Part shown: positions 1-7,222 of the stretch, piece after piece
How the letters are laid out: each line of letters begins with the position of its first letter
How positions within the stretch are numbered: position 1 is the stretch's first letter
The notes under the pieces: generated by a model
Seen by the model: the letters and a program-made list of their open reading frames with translations, nothing else
Told to the model about the DNA's origin: nothing
The model's database searches: none
DNA from: Tetragenococcus sp041859945
Lineage (GTDB): Bacteria > Bacillota > Bacilli > Lactobacillales > Enterococcaceae
Direction of reading: 5' to 3'
Length of the DNA stretch: 32,742 nt
NCBI GenBank assembly: GCA_041859945.1
Contig: JBFLGC010000028.1
Span: 1-32,742 of the forward strand
Program-made: the position numbers and the translations under genes

Positions 1-426
1 ATCCACTTCTGGGAAAATCAATTGTTCTTTAATGCCTAATGTGTAATTACCACGGCCATCAAAAGCATTTTTACTGATTCCATGGAAATCGCGGACACGA
101 GGTAAAGCCACACTAACCAATTTATCTAAGAATTCATACATTCTATCCCCACGTAAAGTAACTTTTGCGCCAATCGGCATCCCTTCACGTAAACGGAAAC
201 CAGCGATAGATTTTTTAGCCTTGGTGATCAAAGGTTTTTGACCAGAAATAAGCGTCAGTTCTTCGACAGCTTTATCCAAGTTTTTAGAATTAGAAACGGC
301 ATCACCCACACCCATGTTGATCACGATTTTTTCAACTTTTGGTGCTTGCATAACGGATGAATATTCAAATTTATCGACCATTGATGGAACGACTTCTGTG
401 TTATATTTTTCTTGCAGACGATTCAT
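1..426 (-). CDS. rplE: 50S ribosomal protein L5, N-terminal 142 residues (cut by window edge)
   Basis: L5 binds 5S rRNA and helps place it in the central protuberance of the 50S subunit. The minus-strand frame opens with an ATG at 426 (MNRLQEKYNTEVV...) and stays open to base 1, giving 142 of the usual ~179 residues. The L5 signature VEKIVINMGVGDAV is near residues 32-45. It lies 26 nt downstream of rplX, as expected for the spc segment. The C-terminus is outside the window, so integrity cannot be judged. Confidence 0.95.
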   Translation of the reverse strand, partial: MNRLQEKYNTEVVPSMVDKFEYSSVMQAPKVEKIVINMGVGDAVSNSKNLDKAVEELTLISGQKPLITKAKKSIAGFRLREGMPIGAKVTLRGDRMYEFLDKLVSVALPRVRDFHGISKNAFDGRGNYTLGIKEQLIFPEVD

Positions 427-452
427 GCCTGTGCTCCTCCTTTCCTCTACGA

Positions 453-764
453 TCACTTATCGAGAACTTCTCCTGTTTTCTTAGAAACGCGGACTTTCTT
501 TCCGTCCACTTCTTTATAGCCAACACGCGTAGCTTCACCGTTTGAAGGGTCGATCACCATGACATTGGAAACATGGATCGGCGCTTCTTTTTCAACGATT
601 CCACCTTGAGGAGCAGCTTGAGAAGGTTTTTGGTGTTTTTTAACGATATTGACACCTTCGACCACAACTTTGTCTAATTTCGGTAGAGTTTTTAAAACGA
701 TTCCCTCTACATCTTTATCTTTACCAGTGATAACTTTAACTTTATCGCCTTTTTTAACAAACAT
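453..764 (-). CDS. rplX: 50S ribosomal protein L24
   Basis: L24 is an early 50S assembly initiator that binds 23S rRNA near the polypeptide exit tunnel. The 103-residue protein begins MFVKKGDKVKVITGKDKDVEG, a KOW motif at about residues 5-35, and has the conserved VVEGVNIVKKHQKP segment near 35-48. Its length is normal. The start has an AGGAGGTGCG ribosome binding site just upstream. It lies between rplN and rplE, the standard spc order. Confidence 0.97.
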   Translation of the reverse strand: MFVKKGDKVKVITGKDKDVEGIVLKTLPKLDKVVVEGVNIVKKHQKPSQAAPQGGIVEKEAPIHVSNVMVIDPSNGEATRVGYKEVDGKKVRVSKKTGEVLDK

Positions 765-800
765 TACTGTTTCGCACCTCCTTTAATAAGTGGATTGGAA

Positions 801-1169
801 TTATAAAACTTCTGGTGCTAAGGAAATGATCTTCATGAAGTTGTTTTCGCGTAATTCGCGAGCAACTGGACCAAAGATACGTGTTCCACGCGGGCTTTTA
901 TCATCACGAATGATGACTGCAGCATTTTCATCAAATTTGATATAAGAACCGTCCGTTCGACGAGCACCTGATTTAGTGCGTACGATCACTGCTTTGACGA
1001 CTTCTCCTTTTTTGACAACCCCACCTGGCGTTGCTTGTTTGACCGAAGCAACGATAACATCACCGATATTTGCAGTTTTACGTCCAGAACCACCTAATAC
1101 TTTGATCGTTAATAGTTCACGAGCGCCGGAATTGTCAGCAACTTTTAAGCGACTTTCTTGTTGGATCAC
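801..1169 (-). CDS. rplN: 50S ribosomal protein L14
   Basis: L14 is a core 23S rRNA-binding protein at the subunit interface that forms an inter-subunit bridge. It is 122 residues, the usual length, opens MIQQESRLKVADNSGARE and ends MKIISLAPEVL as in other Firmicutes. The family signature around GGVVKKGEVVKAVIVRTK is near residues 49-66. It follows rpsQ with a 58-nt gap and has an AAAGGGGG-type ribosome binding site. Confidence 0.97.
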   Translation of the reverse strand: MIQQESRLKVADNSGARELLTIKVLGGSGRKTANIGDVIVASVKQATPGGVVKKGEVVKAVIVRTKSGARRTDGSYIKFDENAAVIIRDDKSPRGTRIFGPVARELRENNFMKIISLAPEVL

Positions 1170-1227
1170 GATGTGTGTCCCCCTTTCAGATTTTTAAATG
1201 CAATCTATATAGGAAAATCTCGTGTGA

Positions 1228-1494
1228 TTAGATGATGACAGCTTTTTGAACGATTTCTAATAGACGGAAACGTTTAGTAGCTGATAATGGACGAGTTTCC
1301 ATAATTCTCACGATGTCGCCAACTTTTGCTTCATTGTTTTCATCATGTGCTTTGTATTTCTTCGAATAGTTGATACGTTTACCGTATACAGGGTGATTCT
1401 TTTTAGTTTCAACGACGACCGTGATCGTTTTATCCATCTTATCGGAAACGACGCGACCTTGATATACTTTGCGTTGATTTCTTTCTTCAGACAT
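1228..1494 (-). CDS. rpsQ: 30S ribosomal protein S17
   Basis: S17 is a primary 16S rRNA-binding protein of the 30S body. The 88-residue OB-fold protein starts MSEERNQRKVYQGRVVSDKM. It carries the S17 signature GDIVRIMETRPLSATKRFRL near residues 59-78. Length and position between rpmC and rplN are canonical. The ATG follows a GGAGG ribosome binding site. Confidence 0.97.
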   Translation of the reverse strand: MSEERNQRKVYQGRVVSDKMDKTITVVVETKKNHPVYGKRINYSKKYKAHDENNEAKVGDIVRIMETRPLSATKRFRLLEIVQKAVII

Positions 1495-1515
1495 ACGTTA
1501 AATGGCCTCCTTCCA

Positions 1516-1707
1516 CTAAGCGTTCGATTGCTCTTTCAAAACGGTTTTGATGCGTGCAATCGACTTACGTACTTCATTTATACGTGCAGTATTTTCTAAC
1601 TGCCCCGTAGCTAATTGAAATCTAAGATTGAACAATTCTTCTTTCAATTGTTTTTCTTGATCCAACATTTCAGCAGTGGTTAATTCTCTAATTTCTTTAA
1701 CCTTCAT
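1516..1707 (-). CDS. rpmC: 50S ribosomal protein L29
   Basis: L29 lies at the tunnel exit, where trigger factor and SRP dock. I place the start at the ATG at 1707 (MKVKEIRELTTAEM), giving 63 residues, the usual length. An upstream in-frame ATG at 1731 would add eight residues not typical of the family. The chosen start has GGTGGTGA ahead of it, and that Shine-Dalgarno lies inside rplP. The first 11 nt overlap the 3' end of rplP, so translational coupling is likely. The LRFQLATGQLENTARI helix is conserved. Confidence 0.95.
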   Translation of the reverse strand: MKVKEIRELTTAEMLDQEKQLKEELFNLRFQLATGQLENTARINEVRKSIARIKTVLKEQSNA

Positions 1708-2131
1708 TCGATTCACCACCCATTTCTTCACGTTTCACAAACTTAGTCTTCATTGGCAATTTGTGAGAAGCAAGGCGTAAAGCTTCACGGGCCACTTCTT
1801 CAGGAACCCCAGCGATTTCAAACATGATTTTACCACGTTTTACTGGTGCTACCCAACCTTCAGGCGCCCCTTTACCAGATCCCATACGGACACCAATTGC
1901 TTTGGCTGTATAAGATTTATGAGGGAAAACTTTGATCCATACTTTCCCACCACGTTTCATGTAACGAGTCATAGCAATACGAGAAGCTTCGATTTGACGG
2001 TTGGTCACCCAGTGAGTTTCAACAGCTTGCAAACCGTATTCGCCAAATGACACTTCTTTACCGCCTTTAGCTTCCCCGCGCATTTTGCCACGGAATTCAC
2101 GACGGTGTTTTACACGTTTAGGTACTAACAT
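1697..2131 (-). CDS. rplP: 50S ribosomal protein L16
   Basis: L16 helps organise the A-site and peptidyl-transferase region of the 50S subunit. It is 144 residues with the family signatures KRVKHRREFRGKMRG near the N-terminus and RYMKRGGKVWIKVFPHK at about 56-72. Arg51 and Ile52, positions associated with evernimicin resistance in Gram-positive bacteria, are the wild-type residues. It is two bases downstream of rpsC and overlaps rpmC by 11 nt. Confidence 0.97.
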   Translation of the reverse strand: MLVPKRVKHRREFRGKMRGEAKGGKEVSFGEYGLQAVETHWVTNRQIEASRIAMTRYMKRGGKVWIKVFPHKSYTAKAIGVRMGSGKGAPEGWVAPVKRGKIMFEIAGVPEEVAREALRLASHKLPMKTKFVKREEMGGESNEG

Positions 2132-2133
2132 GT

Positions 2134-2790
2134 TTATTTCCCTCCTTTCTCAACATTCTTTTTTTCAGGAAGAACTTCACCGCGATAGATCCATACTTTC
2201 ACGCCAAGTTTCCCATAAGTTGTGTCGGCTTCGACCCAAGCATAATCGATATCTGCACGTAGCGTATGCAGGGGAACAGTTCCTTCTGAATAGCCTTCAC
2301 TTCGAGCAATATCAGCACCATTCAAACGGCCTGACACTTGTGTTTTGACACCTTTAGCTCCAGCGCGCATCGTGCGTTGGATCGCTTGTTTTTGAGCACG
2401 ACGGAAAGCCACACGACCTTCTAATTGACGGGCGATCCCATCGCCGACCAATTTTGCATCTAAATCTGGTTTTTTGATTTCCACAATATTGATGTGAACT
2501 CGTTTACCAGTTAATTTATTTAATTCTTTTCTTAGGTTTTCGACTTCAGATCCGCCTTTACCGATGACCATACCTGGTTTTGCTGTATGGATCGATACAT
2601 TGACACGATTTGCAGCGCGTTCGATTTCGATCGTTGATACAGCAGCATCAGCAAGTTTAGTTTCGATGAACTTACGGATTCTTAAATCTTCGTGTAATAA
2701 GTCTGCATAATCTTTATCGGCATACCATTTGGCATCCCAGTCTCGGATAATGCCTACACGCATTCCAATTGGATGTACTTTTTGACCCAC
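2134..2790 (-). CDS. rpsC: 30S ribosomal protein S3
   Basis: S3 forms part of the mRNA entry channel and of the ribosomal helicase with S4 and S5. The 218-residue protein starts MGQKVHPIGMRVGIIRDWDA. It has a KH type-2 domain around 40-110, including GMVIGKGGSEVENL near 73-86, and the C-terminal S3 domain GRLNGADIARSEGYSEG near 154-170. Order and spacing between rplV and rplP are standard. Confidence 0.97.
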   Translation of the reverse strand: MGQKVHPIGMRVGIIRDWDAKWYADKDYADLLHEDLRIRKFIETKLADAAVSTIEIERAANRVNVSIHTAKPGMVIGKGGSEVENLRKELNKLTGKRVHINIVEIKKPDLDAKLVGDGIARQLEGRVAFRRAQKQAIQRTMRAGAKGVKTQVSGRLNGADIARSEGYSEGTVPLHTLRADIDYAWVEADTTYGKLGVKVWIYRGEVLPEKKNVEKGGK

Positions 2791-2803
2791 TGATTATCCC
2801 TCC

Positions 2804-3151
2804 TTATTTTTCTGATACGACTACCGTGATATGACTTGTCCGTTTGTTGATCGGTGAAGCTGAGCCTTTCGCACGTGGACGGAAACGTTTCATCGTTGGT
2901 CCTTCGTTGACGTAAGCTTCAGTGACCACCAAATTTTCAACTTCTAAGTCAAAATTATTTTCGGCATTAGCAACTGCTGACATCAAAACTTTTTCGATAA
3001 CTTCAGCAGGTTTGTTTGGTGTGAATTTTAAAATCGCAATTGCTTCAGCAACGCTTTTTCCTCTGATTAAGTCAATAACAATACGTGATTTACGAGGGGA
3101 AACGCGAACTGTTTTAGCAGTTGCTTTTGCTGATGTGATTTGTTCAGCCAT
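2804..3151 (-). CDS. rplV: 50S ribosomal protein L22
   Basis: L22 lines the exit tunnel with its extended beta-hairpin and contacts all six 23S rRNA domains. The protein is 115 residues, with the early motif KTVRVSPRKSRIVIDLIRGK and the hairpin segment TMKRFRPRAKGSASPINKRT near 87-106. No insertion or deletion is evident in the hairpin, where macrolide-resistance changes usually fall. It sits between rpsS and rpsC. Confidence 0.97.
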   Translation of the reverse strand: MAEQITSAKATAKTVRVSPRKSRIVIDLIRGKSVAEAIAILKFTPNKPAEVIEKVLMSAVANAENNFDLEVENLVVTEAYVNEGPTMKRFRPRAKGSASPINKRTSHITVVVSEK

Positions 3152-3171
3152 CTGGATTTCCTCCCCTCAAA

Positions 3172-3450
3172 TTAGCGTTTTGTTGACTTATCATCAGAAG
3201 CATGTCCATGATAAGTTCTTGTAGGTGCAAATTCACCTAATTTATGTCCGACCATGTCTTCTTGGATATAAACTGGCACATGTTTCCGACCATCATAAAC
3301 TGCGATGGTAAATCCGACAAAATTCGGGAAAATGGTGGAACGACGAGACCAAGTTTTGATCACTTTTTTCTTTTCAGTCCCTTGTTGTGCTTCGACTTTT
3401 TTCATCAAATGCTCATCAACGAAAGGTCCTTTTTTCAAACTACGACCCAT
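3172..3450 (-). CDS. rpsS: 30S ribosomal protein S19
   Basis: S19 is a 30S head protein that contacts S13 and the A-site tRNA region. The 92-residue sequence starts MGRSLKKGPFVDEHLMKKVE and contains the S19 signature, with WSRRSTIFPNFVGFTIAVYDG near 34-54 and GHKLGEFAPTRTYHGH near 69-84. Length and position after rplB are canonical. Confidence 0.97.
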   Translation of the reverse strand: MGRSLKKGPFVDEHLMKKVEAQQGTEKKKVIKTWSRRSTIFPNFVGFTIAVYDGRKHVPVYIQEDMVGHKLGEFAPTRTYHGHASDDKSTKR

Positions 3451-3489
3451 GGTGAACCTCCTCTCAAAATGTACAACCTAGGTATTCGT

Positions 3490-4323
3490 TTATTTTGTTT
3501 TACGACGACGTACGATATATTGATCTGATTGAGCTTTTTTACTACGTGTCTTCAAGCCGATTGCTTTTTGGCCCCAAGGTGAAAGTGGTGCTTTTCTGCC
3601 GACTGGAGCTTTCCCTTCACCACCACCGTGTGGGTGATCATTAGGGTTCATTACGCTACCACGAACAGTTGGGCGTTTATGCATCCAACGAGAACGACCA
3701 GCTTTACCGATATTGATCAATTCATGTTGTTCATTGCCGACAGCCCCGATCGTTGCGCGACAAGTGCCCAAGATCATGCGGACTTCGCCTGAATTCAAGC
3801 GGACCAATACGTATTTACCTTCTTTACCAAGTACTTGTGCGCTAGTACCAGCTGAACGGATCAATTGTCCGCCTTTGCCAGGTTTCAGCTCGATGCTATG
3901 GATCACCGTACCAACGGGGATTTTTTCAAGTGGTAAAGCATTTCCTAATTTGATATCTGCATTTGCACCAGAAACAACCGTCATTCCTACTGTTAGTCCT
4001 TTAGGTGCTAAGATATATGATTTTACTCCATCTGAATAATGGATCAACGCGATATTTGCCGAACGATTTGGATCATATTCGATCGTTTTTACAGTTGCTA
4101 CCACATCGTCTTTGGTACGTTTAAAGTCTACTAAACGATATTGACGTTTGTGACCGCCGCCTTGATGACGTACTGTAATGCGACCATTGTTATTACGACC
4201 AGCATTATTTTTAAGCGGTGCTAACAAGGACTTTTCTGGTGTCGTTGACGTTAATTCAGCGAAGTCAGAAGAGGTCATGTTACGACGACCATTCGAGGTA
4301 GGTTTGTACTTTTTAATTGCCAC
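3490..4323 (-). CDS. rplB: 50S ribosomal protein L2
   Basis: L2 is one of the most conserved 23S rRNA-binding proteins and is needed for subunit association and peptidyl transfer. It is 277 residues, starts MAIKKYKPTSNGRRN and carries the L2 signature PNDHPHGGGEGKAPVGRK near 227-244, including the conserved His of the GGGEG loop. It follows rplW with a 39-nt gap and has a GGAGGG ribosome binding site. Confidence 0.98.
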   Translation of the reverse strand: MAIKKYKPTSNGRRNMTSSDFAELTSTTPEKSLLAPLKNNAGRNNNGRITVRHQGGGHKRQYRLVDFKRTKDDVVATVKTIEYDPNRSANIALIHYSDGVKSYILAPKGLTVGMTVVSGANADIKLGNALPLEKIPVGTVIHSIELKPGKGGQLIRSAGTSAQVLGKEGKYVLVRLNSGEVRMILGTCRATIGAVGNEQHELINIGKAGRSRWMHKRPTVRGSVMNPNDHPHGGGEGKAPVGRKAPLSPWGQKAIGLKTRSKKAQSDQYIVRRRKTK

Positions 4324-4362
4324 GTCATTTCCCTCCTATTTTTCTAGTCTATCTATTCCCAC

Positions 4363-4650
4363 TTATTCAGTTGGGAAGATTTGAATTTCTTTTGAATCAT
4401 CTGTCAATGTGACGATCGCTTTACGACGATTTTTAGTAAAGCCTTGATATTTACCCATCCGTTTCGCTTTGGGTTTAATATTCATGATATTGACATTTTT
4501 TACTTTGACATCAAAGGCAGCTTCAACCGCTTGTTTGACCAAGGTCTTGTTGGCACGCGTATCCACGTCAAAAGTATATTTCTTTTCATCCATAGCGATC
4601 ATTGATTTTTCAGTGATCACCGGGCGTTTGATAACGTCTAATAGTCCCAT
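4363..4650 (-). CDS. rplW: 50S ribosomal protein L23
   Basis: L23 sits at the tunnel exit and is the trigger factor and SRP docking protein. It is 95 residues, begins MGLLDVIKRPVITEKSM and contains the family motif TRANKTLVKQAVEAAFDVKV near 32-51. Its start codon overlaps the stop of rplD by one base (TAATG), so the two are probably translationally coupled. Confidence 0.97.
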   Translation of the reverse strand: MGLLDVIKRPVITEKSMIAMDEKKYTFDVDTRANKTLVKQAVEAAFDVKVKNVNIMNIKPKAKRMGKYQGFTKNRRKAIVTLTDDSKEIQIFPTE

Positions 4651-5273
4651 TATGCAAGCACCTCCTCAATTTGAGTAAGAGCTGTTTGAGTTGCTAATAG
4701 TTTATCATTGGCAACAACATCCATTACAGTCACATTGTTTGCTGCAACAACTGAAACATTTGGTAAGTTACGAGCAGACAAAGCTGCAAATTCGTTTTCA
4801 GCTTCAACGACGACTAATACTTTCGTGTCGATCGCAAGATTTGCTAAAACTTGTTTGAATTCCTTTGTTTTTGGTGCTTCGAAAGACAAGCTTTCAACAG
4901 CAACTAAATTATTTGAAGCAACTTTTTCTGATAAAACAGATTTGATTGCTAAGCGACGAACTTTTTTAGGAAGTTTGTAGCTGTAAGAACGAGGGGTTGG
5001 TCCGAAAACAGTACCACCACCACGCCATTGTGGAGAGCGGATCGATCCTTGACGGGCACGTCCTGTTCCTTTTTGACGCCATGGTTTTTTACCACCGCCT
5101 GAAACAGCGCTACGGTTTTTCACAGCGTGTGTTCCTTGTCTTAATGAAGCACGTTGCATGATGATGGCATCATAGACAACTGATTCATTAGGTTCGATTC
5201 CGAAAATTTCATCATTTAAAGTGACTTCGCCGTTTTGGCTGCCATCTTGTTTGAATAATGCTACATTGGTCAT
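4650..5273 (-). CDS. rplD: 50S ribosomal protein L4
   Basis: L4 reaches into the exit tunnel with an extended loop and, in gammaproteobacteria, also represses its own operon. The 207-residue protein has the loop sequence GGGKKPWRQKGTGRARQGS near 60-78, which is intact. The rest is the globular L4/L1e fold. It lies 29 nt after rplC. L4-mediated attenuation as in E. coli is not established in Firmicutes. Confidence 0.97.
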   Translation of the reverse strand: MTNVALFKQDGSQNGEVTLNDEIFGIEPNESVVYDAIIMQRASLRQGTHAVKNRSAVSGGGKKPWRQKGTGRARQGSIRSPQWRGGGTVFGPTPRSYSYKLPKKVRRLAIKSVLSEKVASNNLVAVESLSFEAPKTKEFKQVLANLAIDTKVLVVVEAENEFAALSARNLPNVSVVAANNVTVMDVVANDKLLATQTALTQIEEVLA

Positions 5274-5302
5274 TCCCTAGTTCCTCCTTTCTTTCTATCT
5301 GA

Positions 5303-5932
5303 TTATTTAGCTTTCACAGCTGATTTAATGGTAATCAATGATTTCTTCGCGCCAGGTACATTGCCCTTGATCATGATGACATTACGGTCAACATCAACGC
5401 GGACGATTTGTAGGTTTTGCATCGTGATGCGATCTCCGCCCATACGGCCGGCAAGGTTTTTACCTTTCATTACTCGGTTAGGAGCAACTGGGCCCATTGA
5501 ACCAGGACGACGATGGTAACGAGAACCGTGAGCCATAGGGCCGCGGCTTTGACCGTGACGTTTGATTGGTCCTTGGTATCCTTTACCTTTTGATTTTCCG
5601 ACAACATCAACGACATCGCCAGCTTCAAATACATCCACTTTGATTTCTGAACCTACTTCTAAGCCCTCAAGCTCAACATCCTTGAATTCGCGAATGAAGC
5701 GCTTAGGAGCCGTGTTTGCTTTTGCAACATGACCTTTCACAGGTTTGTTACTTAAAACTTCACGCATATCTTGATAGCCGACTTGGACCGCATCGTAGCC
5801 GTCGTTTTCAACAGTTTTCACTTGTAAAACAACGTTAGGCGTTGCTTCAACGACTGTGACTGGGATCAATTCGCCAGATTCAGTGAAGATTTGAGTCATT
5901 CCCACTTTTTTCCCTAAGATTCCTTTGGTCAT
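5303..5932 (-). CDS. rplC: 50S ribosomal protein L3
   Basis: L3 binds the 3' domain of 23S rRNA and reaches the peptidyl-transferase centre. It is 209 residues, begins MTKGILGKKVGMTQIFTESG and has the central loop HGQSRGPMAHGSRYHRRPGSM near 125-145. No unusual substitution stands out in this loop, where pleuromutilin and oxazolidinone resistance changes occur. It follows rpsJ with a 20-nt gap. Confidence 0.97.
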   Translation of the reverse strand: MTKGILGKKVGMTQIFTESGELIPVTVVEATPNVVLQVKTVENDGYDAVQVGYQDMREVLSNKPVKGHVAKANTAPKRFIREFKDVELEGLEVGSEIKVDVFEAGDVVDVVGKSKGKGYQGPIKRHGQSRGPMAHGSRYHRRPGSMGPVAPNRVMKGKNLAGRMGGDRITMQNLQIVRVDVDRNVIMIKGNVPGAKKSLITIKSAVKAK

Positions 5933-5952
5933 GATTACACCTCCAATTGATT

Positions 5953-6261
5953 TTATAATTTGATTTCAATGTTTACACCAGATGGCAAGTCAAGCTTCAT
6001 TAAAGCATCAACTGTTTTTGGTGTTGGGTTCACAATGTCGATCAGACGTTTGTGAGTACGTATTTCGAATTGTTCGCGTGAATCTTTGTATTTATGCGTT
6101 GCACGGATCACCGTAAATATGCTGCGTTCTGTTGGTAATGGAATTGGACCCGAAATGGATGCTCCAGTTCTTTTTGCAGTTTCTACGATTTTGTCCGCGG
6201 ATTGGTCTAAAATACGATGTTCATACGCTTTTAAACGGATACGGATTTTTTGTTTTGCCAT
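5953..6261 (-). CDS. rpsJ: 30S ribosomal protein S10
   Basis: S10 is a 30S head protein that also acts in NusB-dependent antitermination. It is 102 residues, starts MAKQKIRIRLKAYEHRILDQ and carries the S10 signature SGPIPLPTERSIFTVIRATH near 37-56. The loop residues 53-60 (RATHKYKD), whose changes lower tigecycline susceptibility, are wild type, including Lys57. It is the first gene of the operon, preceded by a GGAGGG ribosome binding site and a structured leader. Confidence 0.98.
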   Translation of the reverse strand: MAKQKIRIRLKAYEHRILDQSADKIVETAKRTGASISGPIPLPTERSIFTVIRATHKYKDSREQFEIRTHKRLIDIVNPTPKTVDALMKLDLPSGVNIEIKL

Positions 6262-6425
6262 TGATTTTCCCTCCTTCGCCTATTTTGAAAGTAGACATAG
6301 CTCCACGAAAATTTTCCGTCACGCTCGTCCATGGCAAAGCGTCCGGGCGTGTCGCAACCTCTCGTTTCGTAGCCGACAAAAATATTTTTTTGCCAGTGCG
6401 TTTCCTCTCTTCAAAAAAACGGCAC
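6262..6425 (-). promoter_or_regulatory. Structured 5' leader of the S10 operon
   Basis: The mRNA start inferred from the promoter at 6433-6461 leaves about 165 untranslated bases before rpsJ. The leader can form a hairpin with arms CCG plus ACGCT (6316-6325) and AGCGT plus CGG (6338-6346) around a 12-base loop. An AT-rich self-complementary stretch lies near 6377-6391. This segment is more GC-rich than the flanking DNA. I do not recognise it as a named RNA family. A ribosomal-protein autoregulatory role is inference. Confidence 0.45.
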
Positions 6426-6432
6426 CTTTAGA

Positions 6433-6461
6433 ATTATAGTATGAATCAATTGAAATAGCAA
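6433..6461 (-). promoter_or_regulatory. S10 operon promoter
   Basis: Read on the minus strand this is TTGCTA, a 17-base spacer, then a perfect TATAAT. It lies about 170 bases upstream of rpsJ. Spacing and -10 match the sigma-A consensus closely, as expected for a highly transcribed ribosomal operon. Confidence 0.85.
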
Positions 6462-6500
6462 GCTTTTTCTACCTAAAAAAAAGATTTTCTGAAAATAATT

Positions 6501-6635
6501 TTACAATTCATGGTCTATCCAGAGCTACACTTGCGCGTTTGTGTCTGCTACTGTTTGTCAAGTTTCAAACTGAAACTTGACACTGATGTTTTGCTATGCA
6601 AGCCAATCGTAGTGATCTCAAACCATTCACATTGT
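6501..6635. repeat. Dispersed intergenic repeat, copy 1
   Basis: This stretch begins TTACAATTCATGGTC, continues to CGTTTGTGTCTGCT, and ends with a segment around CAATCGTAGTGAT (6595-6634). The same landmarks recur in the same order at 17299-17420, and the terminal segment recurs at 17584-17625. It contains a perfect 12-bp inverted repeat with a 3-base loop (TGTCAAGTTTCA at 6556-6567, complement at 6571-6582). No poly-T follows it on either strand, so it is not a canonical terminator. No supported gene overlaps it. Confidence 0.7.
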
Positions 6636-6672
6636 TTTTTCATAGCAACATCCAGCCCGCATTCGTTTCACT

Positions 6673-6876
6673 AGTGCCAAAGTATTGTTCACAATCGTGC
6701 CAAGCAGTCAAAAGAAAACAAAAGTGTTGTCCGCAATCCGGCAGAACGGTCAAAAGAAAACGAAAGTGTTGTCCGCAATCCGGCAAAACTGACAAAAGAA
6801 AGCGAAAGTGTTGTCCGCAATCGCGACAAGCAGTCAAAAGAAAGCGAAAGTGTTGTCCGCAATCGCGACAAGCGGC
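6673..6876. repeat. 42-bp tandem repeat array 1 (four full copies plus a degenerate one)
   Basis: Four contiguous 42-bp units start at 6709, 6751, 6793 and 6835, each with AAAGTGTTGTCCGCAATC. A degenerate partial copy lies at 6673-6708. Because 42 is a multiple of three, every frame repeats. The minus strand reads DCGQHFRFLL every 14 residues (open 6640-6879), and the plus strand is also open (6596-6904). Neither frame has a convincing ribosome binding site, so I call this non-coding repeat DNA. The minus-strand unit resembles the plus-strand unit of the array at 17868-17993. Confidence 0.85.
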
Positions 6877-7056
6877 CAAAAGGATTCATTTTAAAATCAA
6901 CTAGTAAGGAGCACCCTAACTTTTTTGGCTTTTCCGAAAGAATCAGATCAGCTTTATTTGACTACGAGCAAGAAAAAAGGAACAATCTTTTCTGGGTATT
7001 CTAAAAAAATTGCTACCCCATGAAAATATGTTCCAAATAATGCTTATTTTCTTATC
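6877..7056. other. Intergenic stretch with no supported gene
   Basis: I see no open frame with a ribosome binding site, no clear intrinsic terminator and no tRNA here. The 6877-6905 segment is the decaying edge of the 42-bp array; the rest is AT-rich unique sequence. The weak complementarity AATAAT/ATTATT near 7036-7072 is too poor to call a terminator for the small gene that ends at 7057. Confidence 0.5.
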
Positions 7057-7188
7057 CTAAATAAAAATTATTGCCGAGAAAATCACGTTTTTCTTAGGCT
7101 GACTATTTTCTGGCAATCGTTGTCCAAACTTTCCTGCCTGATATACGGCTAAGATCCGTTCTACTTTCTTTAATGTATCTAAAGTCAT
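7057..7188 (-). CDS. Small hypothetical protein (43 aa) downstream of the B6 ECF S component
   Basis: An ATG at 7188 opens a 43-codon frame ending in TAG at 7057, reading MTLDTLKKVERILAVYQAGK in its first part. It is preceded by a good Shine-Dalgarno (AGGAG, 8 bases before the ATG). It starts 34 bases after the stop of the upstream S-component gene and is co-directional, so it probably ends the same transcript. The first ~30 residues look like an amphipathic helix with an LPEN turn; the tail is short and hydrophobic (VIFSAIIFI). I do not recognise the family. It may be a real small protein or the remnant of a longer gene. Confidence 0.5.
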   Translation of the reverse strand: MTLDTLKKVERILAVYQAGKFGQRLPENSQPKKNVIFSAIIFI

Positions 7189-7222
7189 TCACAGATCTCC
7201 TATTTCTTCCTATACTATACAA

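Noticed and set aside
6132..6439. Plus-strand frames of ~100 residues opposite rpsJ and its leader
   Set aside because: They are antisense to rpsJ and to its promoter and show no family features.
6640..6879. 79-residue minus-strand frame with DCGQHFRFLL repeats
   Set aside because: Same array read on the other strand; no ribosome binding site or promoter supports translation, so it is reported as a repeat only.
6596..6904. 102-residue plus-strand frame rich in CCPQS and KRKRK repeats
   Set aside because: It is the translation of the 42-bp array; the ATG has no ribosome binding site and the opposite strand is equally open.
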